From positions 1 through 64,000 of the forward strand of contig CAMNAK010000002.1 of assembly GCA_946530965.1 (NCBI GenBank): a stretch of 64,000 bases of DNA, read 5' to 3'. This document shows positions 1-10,019 of the stretch, piece by piece. The first letter of the stretch is position 1. Each line of letters begins with the position of its first letter. Made by a program: the position numbers and the translations under genes. The notes under the pieces were generated by a model. The model had not been told where the DNA came from. It was given only the letters and a program-made list of their open reading frames with translations, and searched no databases. The stretch comes from an uncultured Candidatus Saccharibacteria bacterium (GTDB lineage: Bacteria > Patescibacteriota > Saccharimonadia > Saccharimonadales > Saccharimonadaceae).

Positions 1-270
1 GATCGTCGACTTGGTGAGCCATTACCTCACCAACTATCTAATCGTACGCAGGCCATTCCCAAACCGCCCGAAGGCTTTAATCCGTAGATCACATGCGGTA
101 TTAGCACACCTTTCGGTGCGTTATTCCTCAGTTTGGGGTACGTTCCCACGCGTTACTCAGCCGTCCGCCGCTCGTCATCAAATAGCAAGCTATTCATGTT
201 ACCGCTCGACTTGCATGTATTAGGCATGCCGCCAGCATTCATCCTGAGCCAGGATCAAACTCTCCATAAA
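1..270 (-). rRNA. rrs: 16S ribosomal RNA, 5' part (runs off the left edge)
   Basis: On the minus strand the universal 5' signature AGAGTTTGATCCTGGCTCAG ends at about 263. It is followed by the conserved GGCGGCATGCCTAATACATG and CGGCGGACGGGTGAGTAACG blocks. The mature 5' end is placed about 7 nt before AGAGTTTG by analogy with E. coli. Only about 270 nt are inside the window, so completeness and exact taxonomy cannot be judged here. Confidence 0.97.
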
Positions 271-483
271 ATGCTCTGCTCTAATAAAAATCTCTTGATA
301 ATTATTAACTTGGCAAAGACTTTGAAAATTTGAAACTTAAATCTCAAATAAAAGACTGACGATGTTATTTAGATAAATCTAAATATAATTGCACAATTAA
401 ATTGTTAAAATTCATACGCTCAAAACTAGATATAAGCCGTGTGGATTGGCTCTTGTTTAACATCTCGCAATTGAACTGTCCTT

Positions 484-512
484 ATCTTATAAAACTTCAG
501 AAAAAGTGTCAA
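484..512 (-). promoter_or_regulatory. rRNA promoter (-35 TTGACA, 17 bp, -10 TAAGAT)
   Basis: On the minus strand TTGACA (507-512) is separated by 17 bp from TAAGAT (484-489). An A/T-rich tract with repeated T-run/A-run blocks lies just upstream, like an UP element. Transcription would start near 477, giving a leader of about 200 nt (271-477) before mature 16S. That leader is AT-rich with short inverted repeats and no ORF that looks real. Confidence 0.8.
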
Positions 513-566
513 GGGATTTTTTGGACTTTTTTCAAAAAATCTCGACTTTTTTCAAAATCTGGCTAA

Positions 567-598
567 AAAATAAGCGCTCTACCCCTGTTAAGCGCTTT
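567..598 (-). terminator. Terminator of the PAP2-like gene
   Basis: On the minus strand AAGCGCT and AGCGCTT form a stem around a loop containing AGGGGT, followed by a T-run. The stem overlaps the stop codon of the upstream gene. Confidence 0.75.
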
Positions 599-1049
599 AG
601 AAAATATTTCCCATTATTATGCCAATTGTGATGCCAATAATGCCTCCAATTATTGCCTGCGGAACAGTATGACCTTCAACAACTTTCTGCTTCTTATAAT
701 TCTTCTTGCTGTCGAGTGCGATCAAGTTCAATAATTTGCCCTGCTCACCTACTGCATAACGTACATTTACGGCATCATATATAACAATGACGCTCGTACA
801 AATCGCCAATGCGAAGATCGCTGATGTAAAGCCAAATTGCATACCCAAATATACGGACAACGCAATAAAGCTTGCAGTGTGGCCGCTAGGCATTCCACCG
901 CTTCTAACGAGACAATCTAAAATCTCACGTCCACTTAGAGGACGACCTGCGCGAATAATATCGCCAAGAAGTTTGCCGGTTTGCGCAATAAACCATCCAA
1001 GAACAAAGGACAGAATAGCACCAATACCGTTTGTATCCTCCACATCCAT
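597..1049 (-). CDS. Divergent PAP2 family membrane protein (DUF212-like)
   Basis: The 150-residue product resembles the divergent PAP2 / acid phosphatase-related family. Visible signs are the GRPLSGRE segment, the SGGMPSGHTAS motif (phosphatase signature 2 with its catalytic-type His) and the late EGHTVPQ motif. Several hydrophobic helices indicate an inner-membrane protein, probably hydrolysing a lipid or polyprenyl phosphate. The frame opens at 1148, but ATG 1049 is preferred because TGCTATAAT ends 6 nt upstream of it, giving a leaderless mRNA, and because it yields the usual N-terminus. It is a single-gene unit with its own terminator. The substrate is unknown. Confidence 0.8.
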   Translation of the reverse strand: MDVEDTNGIGAILSFVLGWFIAQTGKLLGDIIRAGRPLSGREILDCLVRSGGMPSGHTASFIALSVYLGMQFGFTSAIFALAICTSVIVIYDAVNVRYAVGEQGKLLNLIALDSKKNYKKQKVVEGHTVPQAIIGGIIGITIGIIMGNIF

Positions 1050-1107
1050 AAGCACATTATAGCATATATATAATATTGCAATATATATTATGCGTTCCCC
1101 TCCCATA

Positions 1108-1135
1108 TTGACTATTGCGGAGTTGATGGTATAAT
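1108..1135 (+). promoter_or_regulatory. Promoter of the 1199 orphan gene
   Basis: TTGACT (1108-1113) and TATAAT (1130-1135) are spaced by 16 bp. They precede a leader of about 55 nt carrying an AGGAGG ribosome-binding site at 1185-1190. Confidence 0.7.
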
Positions 1136-1198
1136 AATGCATGTTCATCGCTCTACTTAGAGACGATAACGATCTTTACCTACGAGGAGGAACTAAAA

Positions 1199-1747
1199 TT
1201 GAAAAGAAAAGAAACCCCTACCACCTTACCTTGCCGCGTCAAAGCATTCCGTTACCGCCAGGACATCACAAGCGACCCTAAGCTTGCTCAGGAATGGCTT
1301 AAAAACGCTCAGAAGGACGTTCAGGAGCCCGTAGTTGCCTATATCTCCAAGACGGAGGAGAATCACACTACAACTGCCCTGCAGCTCGAACTGGACGGCC
1401 TGGAGTACGATATCTTCAAAGGCGGGATCATTACTCTTACCGGAAACCAGATCTATCCTGAAGCCAGTAAAGGCACAATCACTATCGACGTCAATGCTAG
1501 CCATTTCGTAGACGCCAATATCTACAGTTTCTATGTAGATGGCATCTATTACGACTACGCATATAACAATAGCTCTGGATGTCTCCATGACCACGTCGTT
1601 GACAAAGAGTTTATTGACGAAAAAATCGCAAGAGATTGTGTTGTCTATGGCGCAGGCGGATACGTTCAGACAGACAGAATCGTCTCCATGATCACCTCAT
1701 ATGCTTTTCAGACTGTTTCCGGCCAGGTTTACAGAATCAGAAACTAA
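1199..1747 (+). CDS. Orphan protein, Shine-Dalgarno-led, TTG start
   Basis: The 182-residue protein is not recognised. It has no signal peptide or membrane helix. The middle is beta-rich with many Tyr/Val/Ile residues, and the N-terminus is basic. The start is TTG at 1199, 8 nt after a perfect AGGAGG; no other initiator in frame is as well placed. The gene sits in its own unit with a -35/-10 promoter upstream and a hairpin terminator after the stop. Its codons lean to C and G endings more than gyrA or gyrB next door. That, together with the strong ribosome-binding site, suggests a different origin from the leaderless neighbours. Confidence 0.8.
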   Translation: MKRKETPTTLPCRVKAFRYRQDITSDPKLAQEWLKNAQKDVQEPVVAYISKTEENHTTTALQLELDGLEYDIFKGGIITLTGNQIYPEASKGTITIDVNASHFVDANIYSFYVDGIYYDYAYNNSSGCLHDHVVDKEFIDEKIARDCVVYGAGGYVQTDRIVSMITSYAFQTVSGQVYRIRN

Positions 1748-1761
1748 TCTTCCTCATCTTC

Positions 1762-1790
1762 GCGCCTCGCTTCAATGTGTGGCGCTTTTT
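1762..1790 (+). terminator. Terminator after the 1199 gene
   Basis: A GCGCC/GGCGC stem with a 14-nt loop is followed by TTTTT. The rest of 1791-2047 has no gene and holds two small hairpins (see 1950-2029). Confidence 0.65.
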
Positions 1791-1949
1791 CTTGCCCCTG
1801 TTTACTTTATTTTTACAACAAGCATTTTATTCCGCTTACCCCTATTTTGTTATTTTTGACAACAATTAGCAGTCATTATTTACCGATTGCTACTTAGTAA
1901 TAATCATCCCCTTCTTTCTCGCCATGAATAATCTTTTTGCTATATATTC

Positions 1950-2029
1950 ATTAGCTTGCGAAATCCGCAAGTTATTCCAGATAAGCTAATAACGCTAAGG
2001 TGTATTAGCTTGCCAAAATCGCAAGCTAA
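1950..2029. repeat. Two related hairpins built on TTAGCTTGC
   Basis: One hairpin has outer arms ATTAGCTT (1950-1957) and AAGCTAAT (1983-1990) with an inner CTTGCG/CGCAAG. The second is perfect: TTAGCTTGC (2005-2013) pairs with GCAAGCTAA (2021-2029). They share the arm sequence and lie between convergent genes. Confidence 0.6.
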
Positions 2030-2047
2030 AGCCTATATTTCAGAAAC

Positions 2048-2086
2048 AAAAAAGCCACCCCGTAATATATATGGAGTGGCTTTTAT
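2048..2086 (-). terminator. gyrA terminator
   Basis: On the minus strand AAAGCCAC...GTGGCTTTTTT forms a long stem followed by a T-run just after the gyrA stop. It also has A/T tracts suitable for the other direction. Confidence 0.8.
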
Positions 2087-2089
2087 TAT

Positions 2090-4813
2090 TTAGGCTTTCT
2101 TGAGCTTAGTAGTCTTAGCTGGCTTCTCGGCCTTTTTGTCTGCCTCTTTAGCCTCGCTAGCCTCAGATTCCTCTTCTGGCTCATCTTTTGGAATAATACC
2201 AATCGAAGCTACAGAATCACCATCATTGAGCTTCATGATGCGTACGCCCTGCGTTGCGCGTCCTAGCGTTGGAATATCCTTCACTGCTACACGAATCGCC
2301 TGACCGCTTGTAGACATCATAATAATCTCTTCTGCTTCTGGATCCAAAGTATGAACTGCTGCAATTGGGCCAGTCTTGCTTGTAATAGCAGCGACCTTGA
2401 CGCCTACGCCGCCACGCTTGTGTGGTGGAAAGTTCGTAGCAGCCGTCATCTTGCCATAACCCTTAGTCGAGATAACAATCAACTTCTGGTTTTCTGGATC
2501 AGTTACAACATCCATACCGACAACAGTATCGTTTGGACGGAGACGTACACCACGTACGCCACGTGCAGCGCGACCCATTGGGCGAACTTCGTCTTCGTTG
2601 AAGCGAACAGCCTGACCAGCAGACGTAGAAATAATTATTTCATTATTTCCAGTCGTACCACGTACCCAGCGAAGTTCATCACCATCATCGAGCTTGATTG
2701 TAATCAAACCATTCGTACGGATATTTGTATAATCCTTAACTGGCGTCTTCTTGATAGTACCCTTGAGGGTTGCCATGAATAAGAATCCATCATCACCAGC
2801 CTCAGTACCTTGCTTGATCATGGCCGTAATCTTTTCTTCTGGATGTAGATTCAAAAGATTGACTGCAGCTGTACCCTTAGCAACGAGTGAGCTCTGTGGA
2901 ACTTCGTAAGCCTTGATACGGAATACTCTACCCTGGTTTGTGAAGAACATCATGAAGTCATGTGAGTTTGCGGTCACAATTGTATCAATGACATCCTCTT
3001 CCTTAGTTGTCATACCACGGCGACCCTTGCCACCACGGTTCTGCTTCTTGAAGTCGCTCTGAAGAACACGCTTTACGTAACCTTCAGCAGTTAATAGAAC
3101 TACGCTTTCCTCATCAGGAATCAAATCTTCTTCGGCAAACTTACCAAGTTCATGATTAAAGATCTTACTACGGCGTTCGTCACCAAACTTCTCTTTCATA
3201 ACAAGGAGTTCTTCCTTGATAACGCGTAGAATTTCGTTTTCGTCAGCGAGAATTGCTTCGAGTTTCTTGATAAGCTCATGCAATTCTTTGAGTTCTGCTT
3301 CAATCTTGTCGCGCTCTAGTCCTTGGAGACGGCGAAGCTGCATTGCAAGAATAGCGGCTGCCTGAATCTCGCTAAGACCGAATTTCGACATAAGCTGCTT
3401 ATCGGCATCATCATAAGATTCGCGAATCGTCTTAATAACTTCATCGATGTTATCTAGAGCAATCTTCAAACCTTCCAAGATATGAGCACGATCTTTGGCT
3501 TTCTTGAGCTCAAATTCTGTCCTGCGGCGAATAACAATTTGTCGGTGCTTAATAAACTCTGCCAAAATGTCTTTCAAACCGAGCAATTTTGGTACACGAC
3601 CATCATTGACAAGTGCCAAAACATTGTAATGGAAGGTTGTCTGAAGACCAGTAAGCTTGTAAAGCTGGTTCAAGATCTTCTTTGGGAAGGCGTCCTTCTT
3701 TAACTCAACGACAACACGGATTTTACCGCGTGCAGATTCGTCACGAGCGTCAGCAATGTGATCAAGTTTCTTAGCGAGAACAAGCTCACGAACCTTATCA
3801 ACAAAGCCTTCCTTGCTCATACCATAAGGTACTTCTGTAATTACGATGTTAAAGCGACCGTTCTTGCGCTCTTCGATGTGAGTAACAGCACGAATCGTAA
3901 CGGAACCACGACCAGTCTCGTAAGCCTGAATCATTGGTGCGCCACCGTATACCTCTGCGCCAGTTGGAAAATCTGGACCCTTAACATACTTCATCAATTC
4001 TTTAAGAGTAATGTCTGGGTTATCAATCTGAGCAACCGTTGCATCGACAACCTCAGCAAGGTTGTGTGGTGGAATATTCGTTGCCATACCGACTGCAATA
4101 CCCATCTGGCCGTTGAGCAAGATATTTGGCACTGCTGCTGGAAGAACTACAGGCTCCTTCTCTGTACCATCGAAGTTATCGCGGAAATCTACTGTCTCCT
4201 TATCGATATCTGCAAGAAGTGCGGAACCAACCTTGTCCATGCGAGCCTCAGTATAACGAGAAGCAGCTGGCTCATCGCCATCCATGGAACCAAAGTTACC
4301 CTGACCTTCGACGAGCGTATAACGCTCTTTCCAAGGCTGAGCAAGGTTTACCATTGCATCATAAATCGAAGAATCGCCGTGTGGGTGGTATTTACCCATT
4401 ACTTCACCAACGATACGAGCAGACTTGACTGTTGCGTGTGGGGCTTTCCAGCCGTTCTTTTCCATTGCGTATAGAATGCGGCGGTGTACTGGCTTCAAAC
4501 CATCACGAACATCTGGCAAAGCGCGGTCAATAATAACGGACATCGAGTAGCGAAGGAAGCTATCTTCCATGACGTTTTCAACCGTCAATTCCTCCACACC
4601 ATCTGCGCCCTTCTTTGCTACAAGATCACCAACCTTAACCTCTTCGAGAGCCTCATCAATTTCTTCGGCATTCTCGTCAGGGTTAACATTTCCCATCGTT
4701 TCATCTACGCCTTTATCGTCAGCACTATCAGGGACGTTTCCAACCTTGCTATCTTCTTCTCCAGAGCTATCTGGAGTGTTTCCTAAAATCTTATCATCAT
4801 CTTTCTTTGGCAT
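2090..4813 (-). CDS. gyrA: DNA gyrase subunit A
   Basis: The 907-residue protein is the breakage-reunion subunit that introduces negative supercoils with GyrB. The N-terminal 60 residues are an acidic, low-complexity extension. The winged-helix/tower core follows, with the catalytic tyrosine in the ASRYTEARM context near residue 187. The C-terminal beta-propeller carries the GyrA box QNRGGKGRRG near residue 590, which marks it as gyrase rather than topoisomerase IV ParC. The tail is Lys/Glu/Ala rich. It lies 13 nt downstream of gyrB in the same transcript and has its own terminator. Confidence 0.97.
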   Translation of the reverse strand: MPKKDDDKILGNTPDSSGEEDSKVGNVPDSADDKGVDETMGNVNPDENAEEIDEALEEVKVGDLVAKKGADGVEELTVENVMEDSFLRYSMSVIIDRALPDVRDGLKPVHRRILYAMEKNGWKAPHATVKSARIVGEVMGKYHPHGDSSIYDAMVNLAQPWKERYTLVEGQGNFGSMDGDEPAASRYTEARMDKVGSALLADIDKETVDFRDNFDGTEKEPVVLPAAVPNILLNGQMGIAVGMATNIPPHNLAEVVDATVAQIDNPDITLKELMKYVKGPDFPTGAEVYGGAPMIQAYETGRGSVTIRAVTHIEERKNGRFNIVITEVPYGMSKEGFVDKVRELVLAKKLDHIADARDESARGKIRVVVELKKDAFPKKILNQLYKLTGLQTTFHYNVLALVNDGRVPKLLGLKDILAEFIKHRQIVIRRRTEFELKKAKDRAHILEGLKIALDNIDEVIKTIRESYDDADKQLMSKFGLSEIQAAAILAMQLRRLQGLERDKIEAELKELHELIKKLEAILADENEILRVIKEELLVMKEKFGDERRSKIFNHELGKFAEEDLIPDEESVVLLTAEGYVKRVLQSDFKKQNRGGKGRRGMTTKEEDVIDTIVTANSHDFMMFFTNQGRVFRIKAYEVPQSSLVAKGTAAVNLLNLHPEEKITAMIKQGTEAGDDGFLFMATLKGTIKKTPVKDYTNIRTNGLITIKLDDGDELRWVRGTTGNNEIIISTSAGQAVRFNEDEVRPMGRAARGVRGVRLRPNDTVVGMDVVTDPENQKLIVISTKGYGKMTAATNFPPHKRGGVGVKVAAITSKTGPIAAVHTLDPEAEEIIMMSTSGQAIRVAVKDIPTLGRATQGVRIMKLNDGDSVASIGIIPKDEPEEESEASEAKEADKKAEKPAKTTKLKKA

Positions 4814-4826
4814 TTCTCATTTCTCC

Positions 4827-6821
4827 TTAGAAGTCCAAATCGTCCAAATCGACCGACGCTGCACGCGTTTGGATAAAGTTTTTACGTAGGTTCACTTCGT
4901 TACCCATAAGCTTTGTAAAGATTGCATCAGCTTTTTCAGCATCTTCGATATTTACACGGATAAGAGTACGTTTTTCTGGGTTCATGGTTGTCTCCCAAAG
5001 CTGAGCGGCATCCATTTCGCCTAGACCCTTAAAGCGCTGCTGAGCGGTATAACCCGCCTGTTTGAAGCGCTCTGCTTCTGGGTCAATCTTAGTACCAGCA
5101 GCACGACGTTCTTCAATGCGCTTTGTAAGTGTAGCTTCGAGAACATCTTCGTTATAGATATATTCAATCTTACGACCAGAACCAGTACCCTTGATAAGAC
5201 CAAATAGCGGTGGCTTTGCAAGATAGACGTGACCAGCCTTAATAACTTCTGGCATATAGCGGAAGAAGAATGTAAGAAGCAAAGTTGAGATATGTGCACC
5301 ATCAACATCCGCATCGGTCATGAATACAATCTTGTAATAGCGAAGACCATCAATATTAAACTGATCACCAATACCAACGCCAAGTGCCTTGATTAGAGAT
5401 ACAATTTCTGCGTTTGCATACATCTTATCTAGACGAGCACGTTCGGTATTAAGAACCTTACCACGAAGTGGCAAGATAGCCTGAATCTTTGAATCGCGAC
5501 CTTCCTTTGCGGAACCAGCAGCGGAGTTACCCTCTACGATAAAGAGCTCACACTGAGTACGATCACGAGAAGAACAGTCAGCAAGCTTCGATGGCAAATT
5601 CAAACCTTCGAAAGCACCCTTGCGAATAACATTATCGCGAGCAGCACGAGCAGCTTTGCGAGCACGAGCGGCCAAGGTAGCCTTGTTTACGATCTTCTTT
5701 GCAATATCTGGATGCTCTTCAAGATAGTAAGCAAAATATTCGCTCATTACCTTATCGACATAACCACGAATTTCTGGGTTACCAAGTTTGTTCTTGGTCT
5801 GACCTTCAAACTGTGGATCCGGGAGCTTAACAAGCACGACAGCCGTCAAACCTTCCTTGATATCATCACCAGTAAGGTTATCCTCCTTCTCTTTGAGAAG
5901 ACCATTCTTACGAGCATAGTCATTCAAACAGCGGTTAAGAGCTGTGCGGAAACCGACAACATGCATACCACCTTCTGGCGTCAAAACGTTGTTTGCAAAT
6001 GGACGCATAGTTTCAGCAAAGGTGTCGTTATACTGAACAGCAAGTTCTACAATGCTATCTTCGATAGGTTTCTCAACATAGAAGATATCATCAGATAGGA
6101 CTTCCTTGCCCTCGTTCAAGCGGCGAACGTAACTCTTGATGCCACCTTCAAAATAGAAACTATCAGCCTGACCAGTGCGTTCATCATAAACGCTAGTCAT
6201 AATACCTTTAGTTAGATATGCCTGGTGACGTAAGTAGTTTACAACCCACTTGTAATCAAATGTTACGGTTTCTTTAAAGATTGTTTCATCTGGATAGAAA
6301 GTAACGCTTGTACCATGCTTATCTGTTTTGCCGGTTACAGCAAAAGGAACTGTGGTTTTACCACGTTCAAACTCGATATGGTGAACTTTACCCTCTTTGT
6401 AAACTTCTGCGATCATGTGATTCGAAAGTGCGTTTACGACAGACGAACCTACACCGTGAAGACCAGAAGATACCTTGTATCCACCGCCACCGAACTTACC
6501 ACCTGCGTGCAAAACAGTAAGAACCGTTTCGAGTGCAGACAATTTTGTCTTTGGGTGAATATCTACAGGAATACCACGACCATCATCATCGACTCTACAG
6601 CCGCCATCAGCAAGCAAAGTTACGCGAACCTGCGTTGCATAGCCAGCAATAGCTTCGTCGATAGAGTTGTCAGCGATTTCCTTCAAACAATGATGTAGAC
6701 CATCATAACCCGTTGAGCCGATATACATGCCCGGGCGCTTACGCACCGGTTCCAAACCTTCCAAAACCTGAATTTCAGACGCATTGTACTCTTCGGCCCC
6801 ATCAGCCATTTTTGCAGTCAT
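4827..6821 (-). CDS. gyrB: DNA gyrase subunit B
   Basis: The 664-residue ATPase subunit of gyrase shows the GHKL ATP-binding motifs (EIADNSIDEA, DDGRGIPV, GLHGVGSSVVNALS). The TOPRIM part has EGNSAAGSA and the metal-binding FMTDADVDGAHI. The GyrB tail with RFKGLGEMDAAQLWETTMNP follows. ATG 6821 is preceded by GAGGTAG, and a promoter with 17-bp spacing lies at 6857-6885. It is co-transcribed with gyrA. Confidence 0.98.
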   Translation of the reverse strand: MTAKMADGAEEYNASEIQVLEGLEPVRKRPGMYIGSTGYDGLHHCLKEIADNSIDEAIAGYATQVRVTLLADGGCRVDDDGRGIPVDIHPKTKLSALETVLTVLHAGGKFGGGGYKVSSGLHGVGSSVVNALSNHMIAEVYKEGKVHHIEFERGKTTVPFAVTGKTDKHGTSVTFYPDETIFKETVTFDYKWVVNYLRHQAYLTKGIMTSVYDERTGQADSFYFEGGIKSYVRRLNEGKEVLSDDIFYVEKPIEDSIVELAVQYNDTFAETMRPFANNVLTPEGGMHVVGFRTALNRCLNDYARKNGLLKEKEDNLTGDDIKEGLTAVVLVKLPDPQFEGQTKNKLGNPEIRGYVDKVMSEYFAYYLEEHPDIAKKIVNKATLAARARKAARAARDNVIRKGAFEGLNLPSKLADCSSRDRTQCELFIVEGNSAAGSAKEGRDSKIQAILPLRGKVLNTERARLDKMYANAEIVSLIKALGVGIGDQFNIDGLRYYKIVFMTDADVDGAHISTLLLTFFFRYMPEVIKAGHVYLAKPPLFGLIKGTGSGRKIEYIYNEDVLEATLTKRIEERRAAGTKIDPEAERFKQAGYTAQQRFKGLGEMDAAQLWETTMNPEKRTLIRVNIEDAEKADAIFTKLMGNEVNLRKNFIQTRAASVDLDDLDF

Positions 6822-6856
6822 TGCTACCTCAACTTTTGTTTATATTTATCTCTTAA

Positions 6857-6885
6857 ATTATAAGGTTTTTTCTCTTTAAAATCAA
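6857..6885 (-). promoter_or_regulatory. gyrBA promoter
   Basis: On the minus strand TTGATT (6880-6885) and TATAAT (6857-6862) are spaced by exactly 17 bp. The leader is about 28 nt and carries a GAGGTAG ribosome-binding site. The rest of the gap to 7042 has no ORF or RNA that I can recognise. Confidence 0.75.
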
Positions 6886-7042
6886 GTTTTTGTATATCTT
6901 AAAATTGCATTTTGAGCCAATATTAGCCCATTTGAGGGGCTTTTAAGAAATTTTGCTATAACTACACGTCTTTGCACATTAAACGCGTTCAGCGCCCTTC
7001 TAGCGCGCAAATCCATATATATTATTACTTTCATCAAGGCAT

Positions 7043-7065
7043 AAAAAATCCCCCCTCGATTTTTT
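7043..7065. terminator. Terminator after the TraG-like gene
   Basis: AAAAAATC and GATTTTTT form a symmetrical stem around a C-rich loop. It can act in both directions and lies just past the stop of the 7080 gene. Confidence 0.7.
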
Positions 7066-7079
7066 ATTTTAAAAGTGCT

Positions 7080-10019
7080 TTATCGCCAACGTAGAACGAC
7101 ACCGTCATCGCTATTCTGAACCTGGCCACCACCTGCAACTTGCATTGTTTGCGGTTTAGGTTCAGGTTGTGGCTGTGCTACTGGTGCCGGAGCGGCTGGC
7201 TGAGCTGTTAGGTCCGGAATTCTATTACGCTCAATCTTTAGACCATCCATCTGTGGCGCAGCTGGAGCTACAGGAGCAGGAGCTGGAGCTACAGGTGCAG
7301 CAGCTGGGGCCTTCTTAGCAGCAGCAACAGGCTTTGGCGCTGCCACAGGAGCAGGAGCTGTAGCCTTAGCTGGAGCTGCACTTGGATTAGCAGCGATCTC
7401 CTTCTTATGCTCTTTCCATCTTTCCAGGAATGTCTTCTTTGCTGGCTTGGCAGCATCTGTTTTAGTAGGAGCCGCAGCAGGAGCAGCGCTTGGCATAGCT
7501 GGCATATCATTTACTTCTGGAGTAGCCGCATCTTCGCTTGGAGCACTTGGAGCACTTGCGCTACTTACACCAAGACGAGCATCAATCTCTGCTTCTACTT
7601 CTGCGCGTGGTCTACCATAACGAGACAAAGCATAGGTACGCATTCTCCTCATGAGCTCTTCATTAGATTCACCCATTGGAGGTAACAGCCTCATTGTAAA
7701 TGGCGAAGTCGGCATGTTATACATCATGACTGTCGAAATCGCATGGAAGTTCGGCTGGTTATGCAAGTCCTCTGCCGTAAATACTGGGGTAAAGGCTTTT
7801 TGCATAATCTCCGCATCCGTAACACCGATACGACCGCAAATGATCGTGCCACAGTTACCGAGAATAGCTTCACGAATCTTATCTGTAAGCTGAGTCATGA
7901 ACTGGTTTACAACAATCAAGTTCAAACGGAACTTACGGGCTTCCGAAAGGATAGACTCAAAGCTATCTGTTGCAAAGTTCTGGAACTCATCTACGAATAG
8001 ACAGAAATCTTTACGTTCTTCTTCTGGAATATCTGCGCGGCTCATAGCTGCAGCCTGGAACTTCATGACGAAGATCATACCAAGGAGCTTTGCGTTCTGT
8101 TCGCCAGTTTTACCCTTTGCAAGGTTAACAAGCAAGATTTTCTTGTTATCCATGATTTCGCGAATATTGAAACCGGACTTTGTCTGACCCAAGATATTGC
8201 GCATCATCTTATTACTTAGGAACGGACCCCACTTAGAAACGAACCAGCTCGTAACTTCACCAGCATCACTACTCTTCTGGGAAGCTGGAAATTCCTTTGT
8301 CCAGTAATCAAAGACTGTCTTATCTTTGACGTATTTCAACTTCTCTTTTACAAACTCTGGATCAGTAAAACAACGAGGAACGTCAATGAAGGTACCACCG
8401 TTTGGATCACTCATAAGAAGCAAGGTTGCGTTGCGGAACATGTGCTGTGCACGTGGACCAAAGATACCTTGGTTTCCTGGGTCGTAAAGCGAGATAAGCA
8501 TGTTCAAGGATTCCTGAACAATAAAGTCCTTCTGATCCTCAGAGTTAAACTCAAACATGTTCATACCGACAGGATTTTCAAGATTACCAGGCTCGAACAG
8601 AATCACGTCATCCATTCTCTCTGGCGGAACTTTACTAAGAATCGTTTCTACAGCATCGCCGTGTGGATCAATGAAACAGAAACCACGACCATCACACATA
8701 TCCTGATAAGCCAAGTTCGTAAGAAGCACAGATTTACCCATACCCGTACCACCAATGATGTATGTATGGCGCTGGCGGTCTTTCGTGCCAAGCCTAATAA
8801 TTTTCTGCTCACCACGGAATTCGTTAACACCAAGGATAATACCTTCATCCATAAGCTTTGTTGGACCATCAACCTGCTTTGTGCGCTGACGTTCAACCTG
8901 GCTTGTAGGAATAGAATTCTGACTTGGCAGATGGAAGATAGAAGCAAGCTCGACAGAGTTTAGAATCACCGAATGATCATTCTGTGGGAAATCACGCATA
9001 ATATATGCACGGACAAATTCTGCCATCCTGCTCTGCTGATTAAATGTAAAGCCGTTAAAGCCCTGAAGTTCAAACTGCGAGAATACTGGAAGCACGGCAC
9101 CCATCAAAGCTTCAGAACGTGCACTGCTGCCAGAGCTTGCAATAACGCGAATACGTGCTTCAAAACCAGGATGCTTTGTCTTTTCTTCAAGACGTGTAAT
9201 TTCGTCTTGCTGTAAATTTGTTAGTGGGTCTTTTTCTTCTTTTTGTTCACGTTCTTTTGGAGCCTCCCACAATGCTTTTGCAAAGTCACCAGCAAATTGT
9301 GCAGTACTTGTAAGAGCTTTGCTCAACCCCTCACCGCCTTTTTTGCCATCCTTAATTGATTTAACCTTGTTCAAAGAATTTTGTGTCCAACTACCGTCAG
9401 TCGGACGAATCAAGATTTGAATACCAATACCATCGCCTTCGTGAGCCGTAGACAAGGCGTTGATAAGCGCCAAGCTTGCATCACGCTTTGTATCTTCATA
9501 GGTAGCGATAGGATAGCCTGGCTCTTTCTTTAGGCGGAGCTCACCACCGACAACTGCATCAATTCCGCCCTCTTTACTAAAGAAGTTTGGATCGTCAACT
9601 ATTTCTAGACGAGCGGTTGGATAAGCCGCCGTAATAGCCTGACGGATCGTTTCTACTAGGCTAATTGGAACGATTGCATAGTAATTAATAAAACCATTAT
9701 TTGCGACGATTTCGAAGCTAATCTGTCTCTGACCATATAGCCTACTAATGAAGCCCTTTTTGAGCGTCGAGGAGATAATTCCATACATTACTTGAGCTTC
9801 AGATAGCTGCTCGTTTACAACATCGCGTTCATCACGTCCGCCACCTTGAATGTCGTCAGTACTTGGTGGAAGATGAATCATGAGCGGGACCATCTTCAAG
9901 GCACGTTCTAGATTCTTTCTCTTGCGAAGGCTAGCCTGAATAACTTTCCAAGATACAAAAAAGCCCACCCCGAGCACGACTACTGCCACAATAGCTATAA
10001 TTGCACTCTGTGGAATCAT
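7080..10019 (-). CDS. TraG/VirD4-like membrane ATPase (type IV secretion coupling-type)
   Basis: The 979-residue protein begins with one membrane helix (about residues 8-28). A long domain follows, then a RecA-like ATPase with Walker A GGTGMGKS near residue 425 and Walker B in CLFVDEFQNFA. The latter is typical of DUF87/TraG-type DNA pumps of type IV secretion systems. The final 180 residues are a Pro/Ala-rich low-complexity tail. Its start overlaps the stop of the 10016-10465 gene by 4 nt (ATGA), so the two are translationally coupled. No other secretion genes are nearby, so whether it moves DNA or protein is an inference from the family. Confidence 0.85.
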   Translation of the reverse strand: MIPQSAIIAIVAVVVLGVGFFVSWKVIQASLRKRKNLERALKMVPLMIHLPPSTDDIQGGGRDERDVVNEQLSEAQVMYGIISSTLKKGFISRLYGQRQISFEIVANNGFINYYAIVPISLVETIRQAITAAYPTARLEIVDDPNFFSKEGGIDAVVGGELRLKKEPGYPIATYEDTKRDASLALINALSTAHEGDGIGIQILIRPTDGSWTQNSLNKVKSIKDGKKGGEGLSKALTSTAQFAGDFAKALWEAPKEREQKEEKDPLTNLQQDEITRLEEKTKHPGFEARIRVIASSGSSARSEALMGAVLPVFSQFELQGFNGFTFNQQSRMAEFVRAYIMRDFPQNDHSVILNSVELASIFHLPSQNSIPTSQVERQRTKQVDGPTKLMDEGIILGVNEFRGEQKIIRLGTKDRQRHTYIIGGTGMGKSVLLTNLAYQDMCDGRGFCFIDPHGDAVETILSKVPPERMDDVILFEPGNLENPVGMNMFEFNSEDQKDFIVQESLNMLISLYDPGNQGIFGPRAQHMFRNATLLLMSDPNGGTFIDVPRCFTDPEFVKEKLKYVKDKTVFDYWTKEFPASQKSSDAGEVTSWFVSKWGPFLSNKMMRNILGQTKSGFNIREIMDNKKILLVNLAKGKTGEQNAKLLGMIFVMKFQAAAMSRADIPEEERKDFCLFVDEFQNFATDSFESILSEARKFRLNLIVVNQFMTQLTDKIREAILGNCGTIICGRIGVTDAEIMQKAFTPVFTAEDLHNQPNFHAISTVMMYNMPTSPFTMRLLPPMGESNEELMRRMRTYALSRYGRPRAEVEAEIDARLGVSSASAPSAPSEDAATPEVNDMPAMPSAAPAAAPTKTDAAKPAKKTFLERWKEHKKEIAANPSAAPAKATAPAPVAAPKPVAAAKKAPAAAPVAPAPAPVAPAAPQMDGLKIERNRIPDLTAQPAAPAPVAQPQPEPKPQTMQVAGGGQVQNSDDGVVLRWR

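Noticed and set aside
2090-4813. ParC (topoisomerase IV) instead of GyrA
   Set aside because: A clear GyrA box and adjacency to gyrB favour gyrase.
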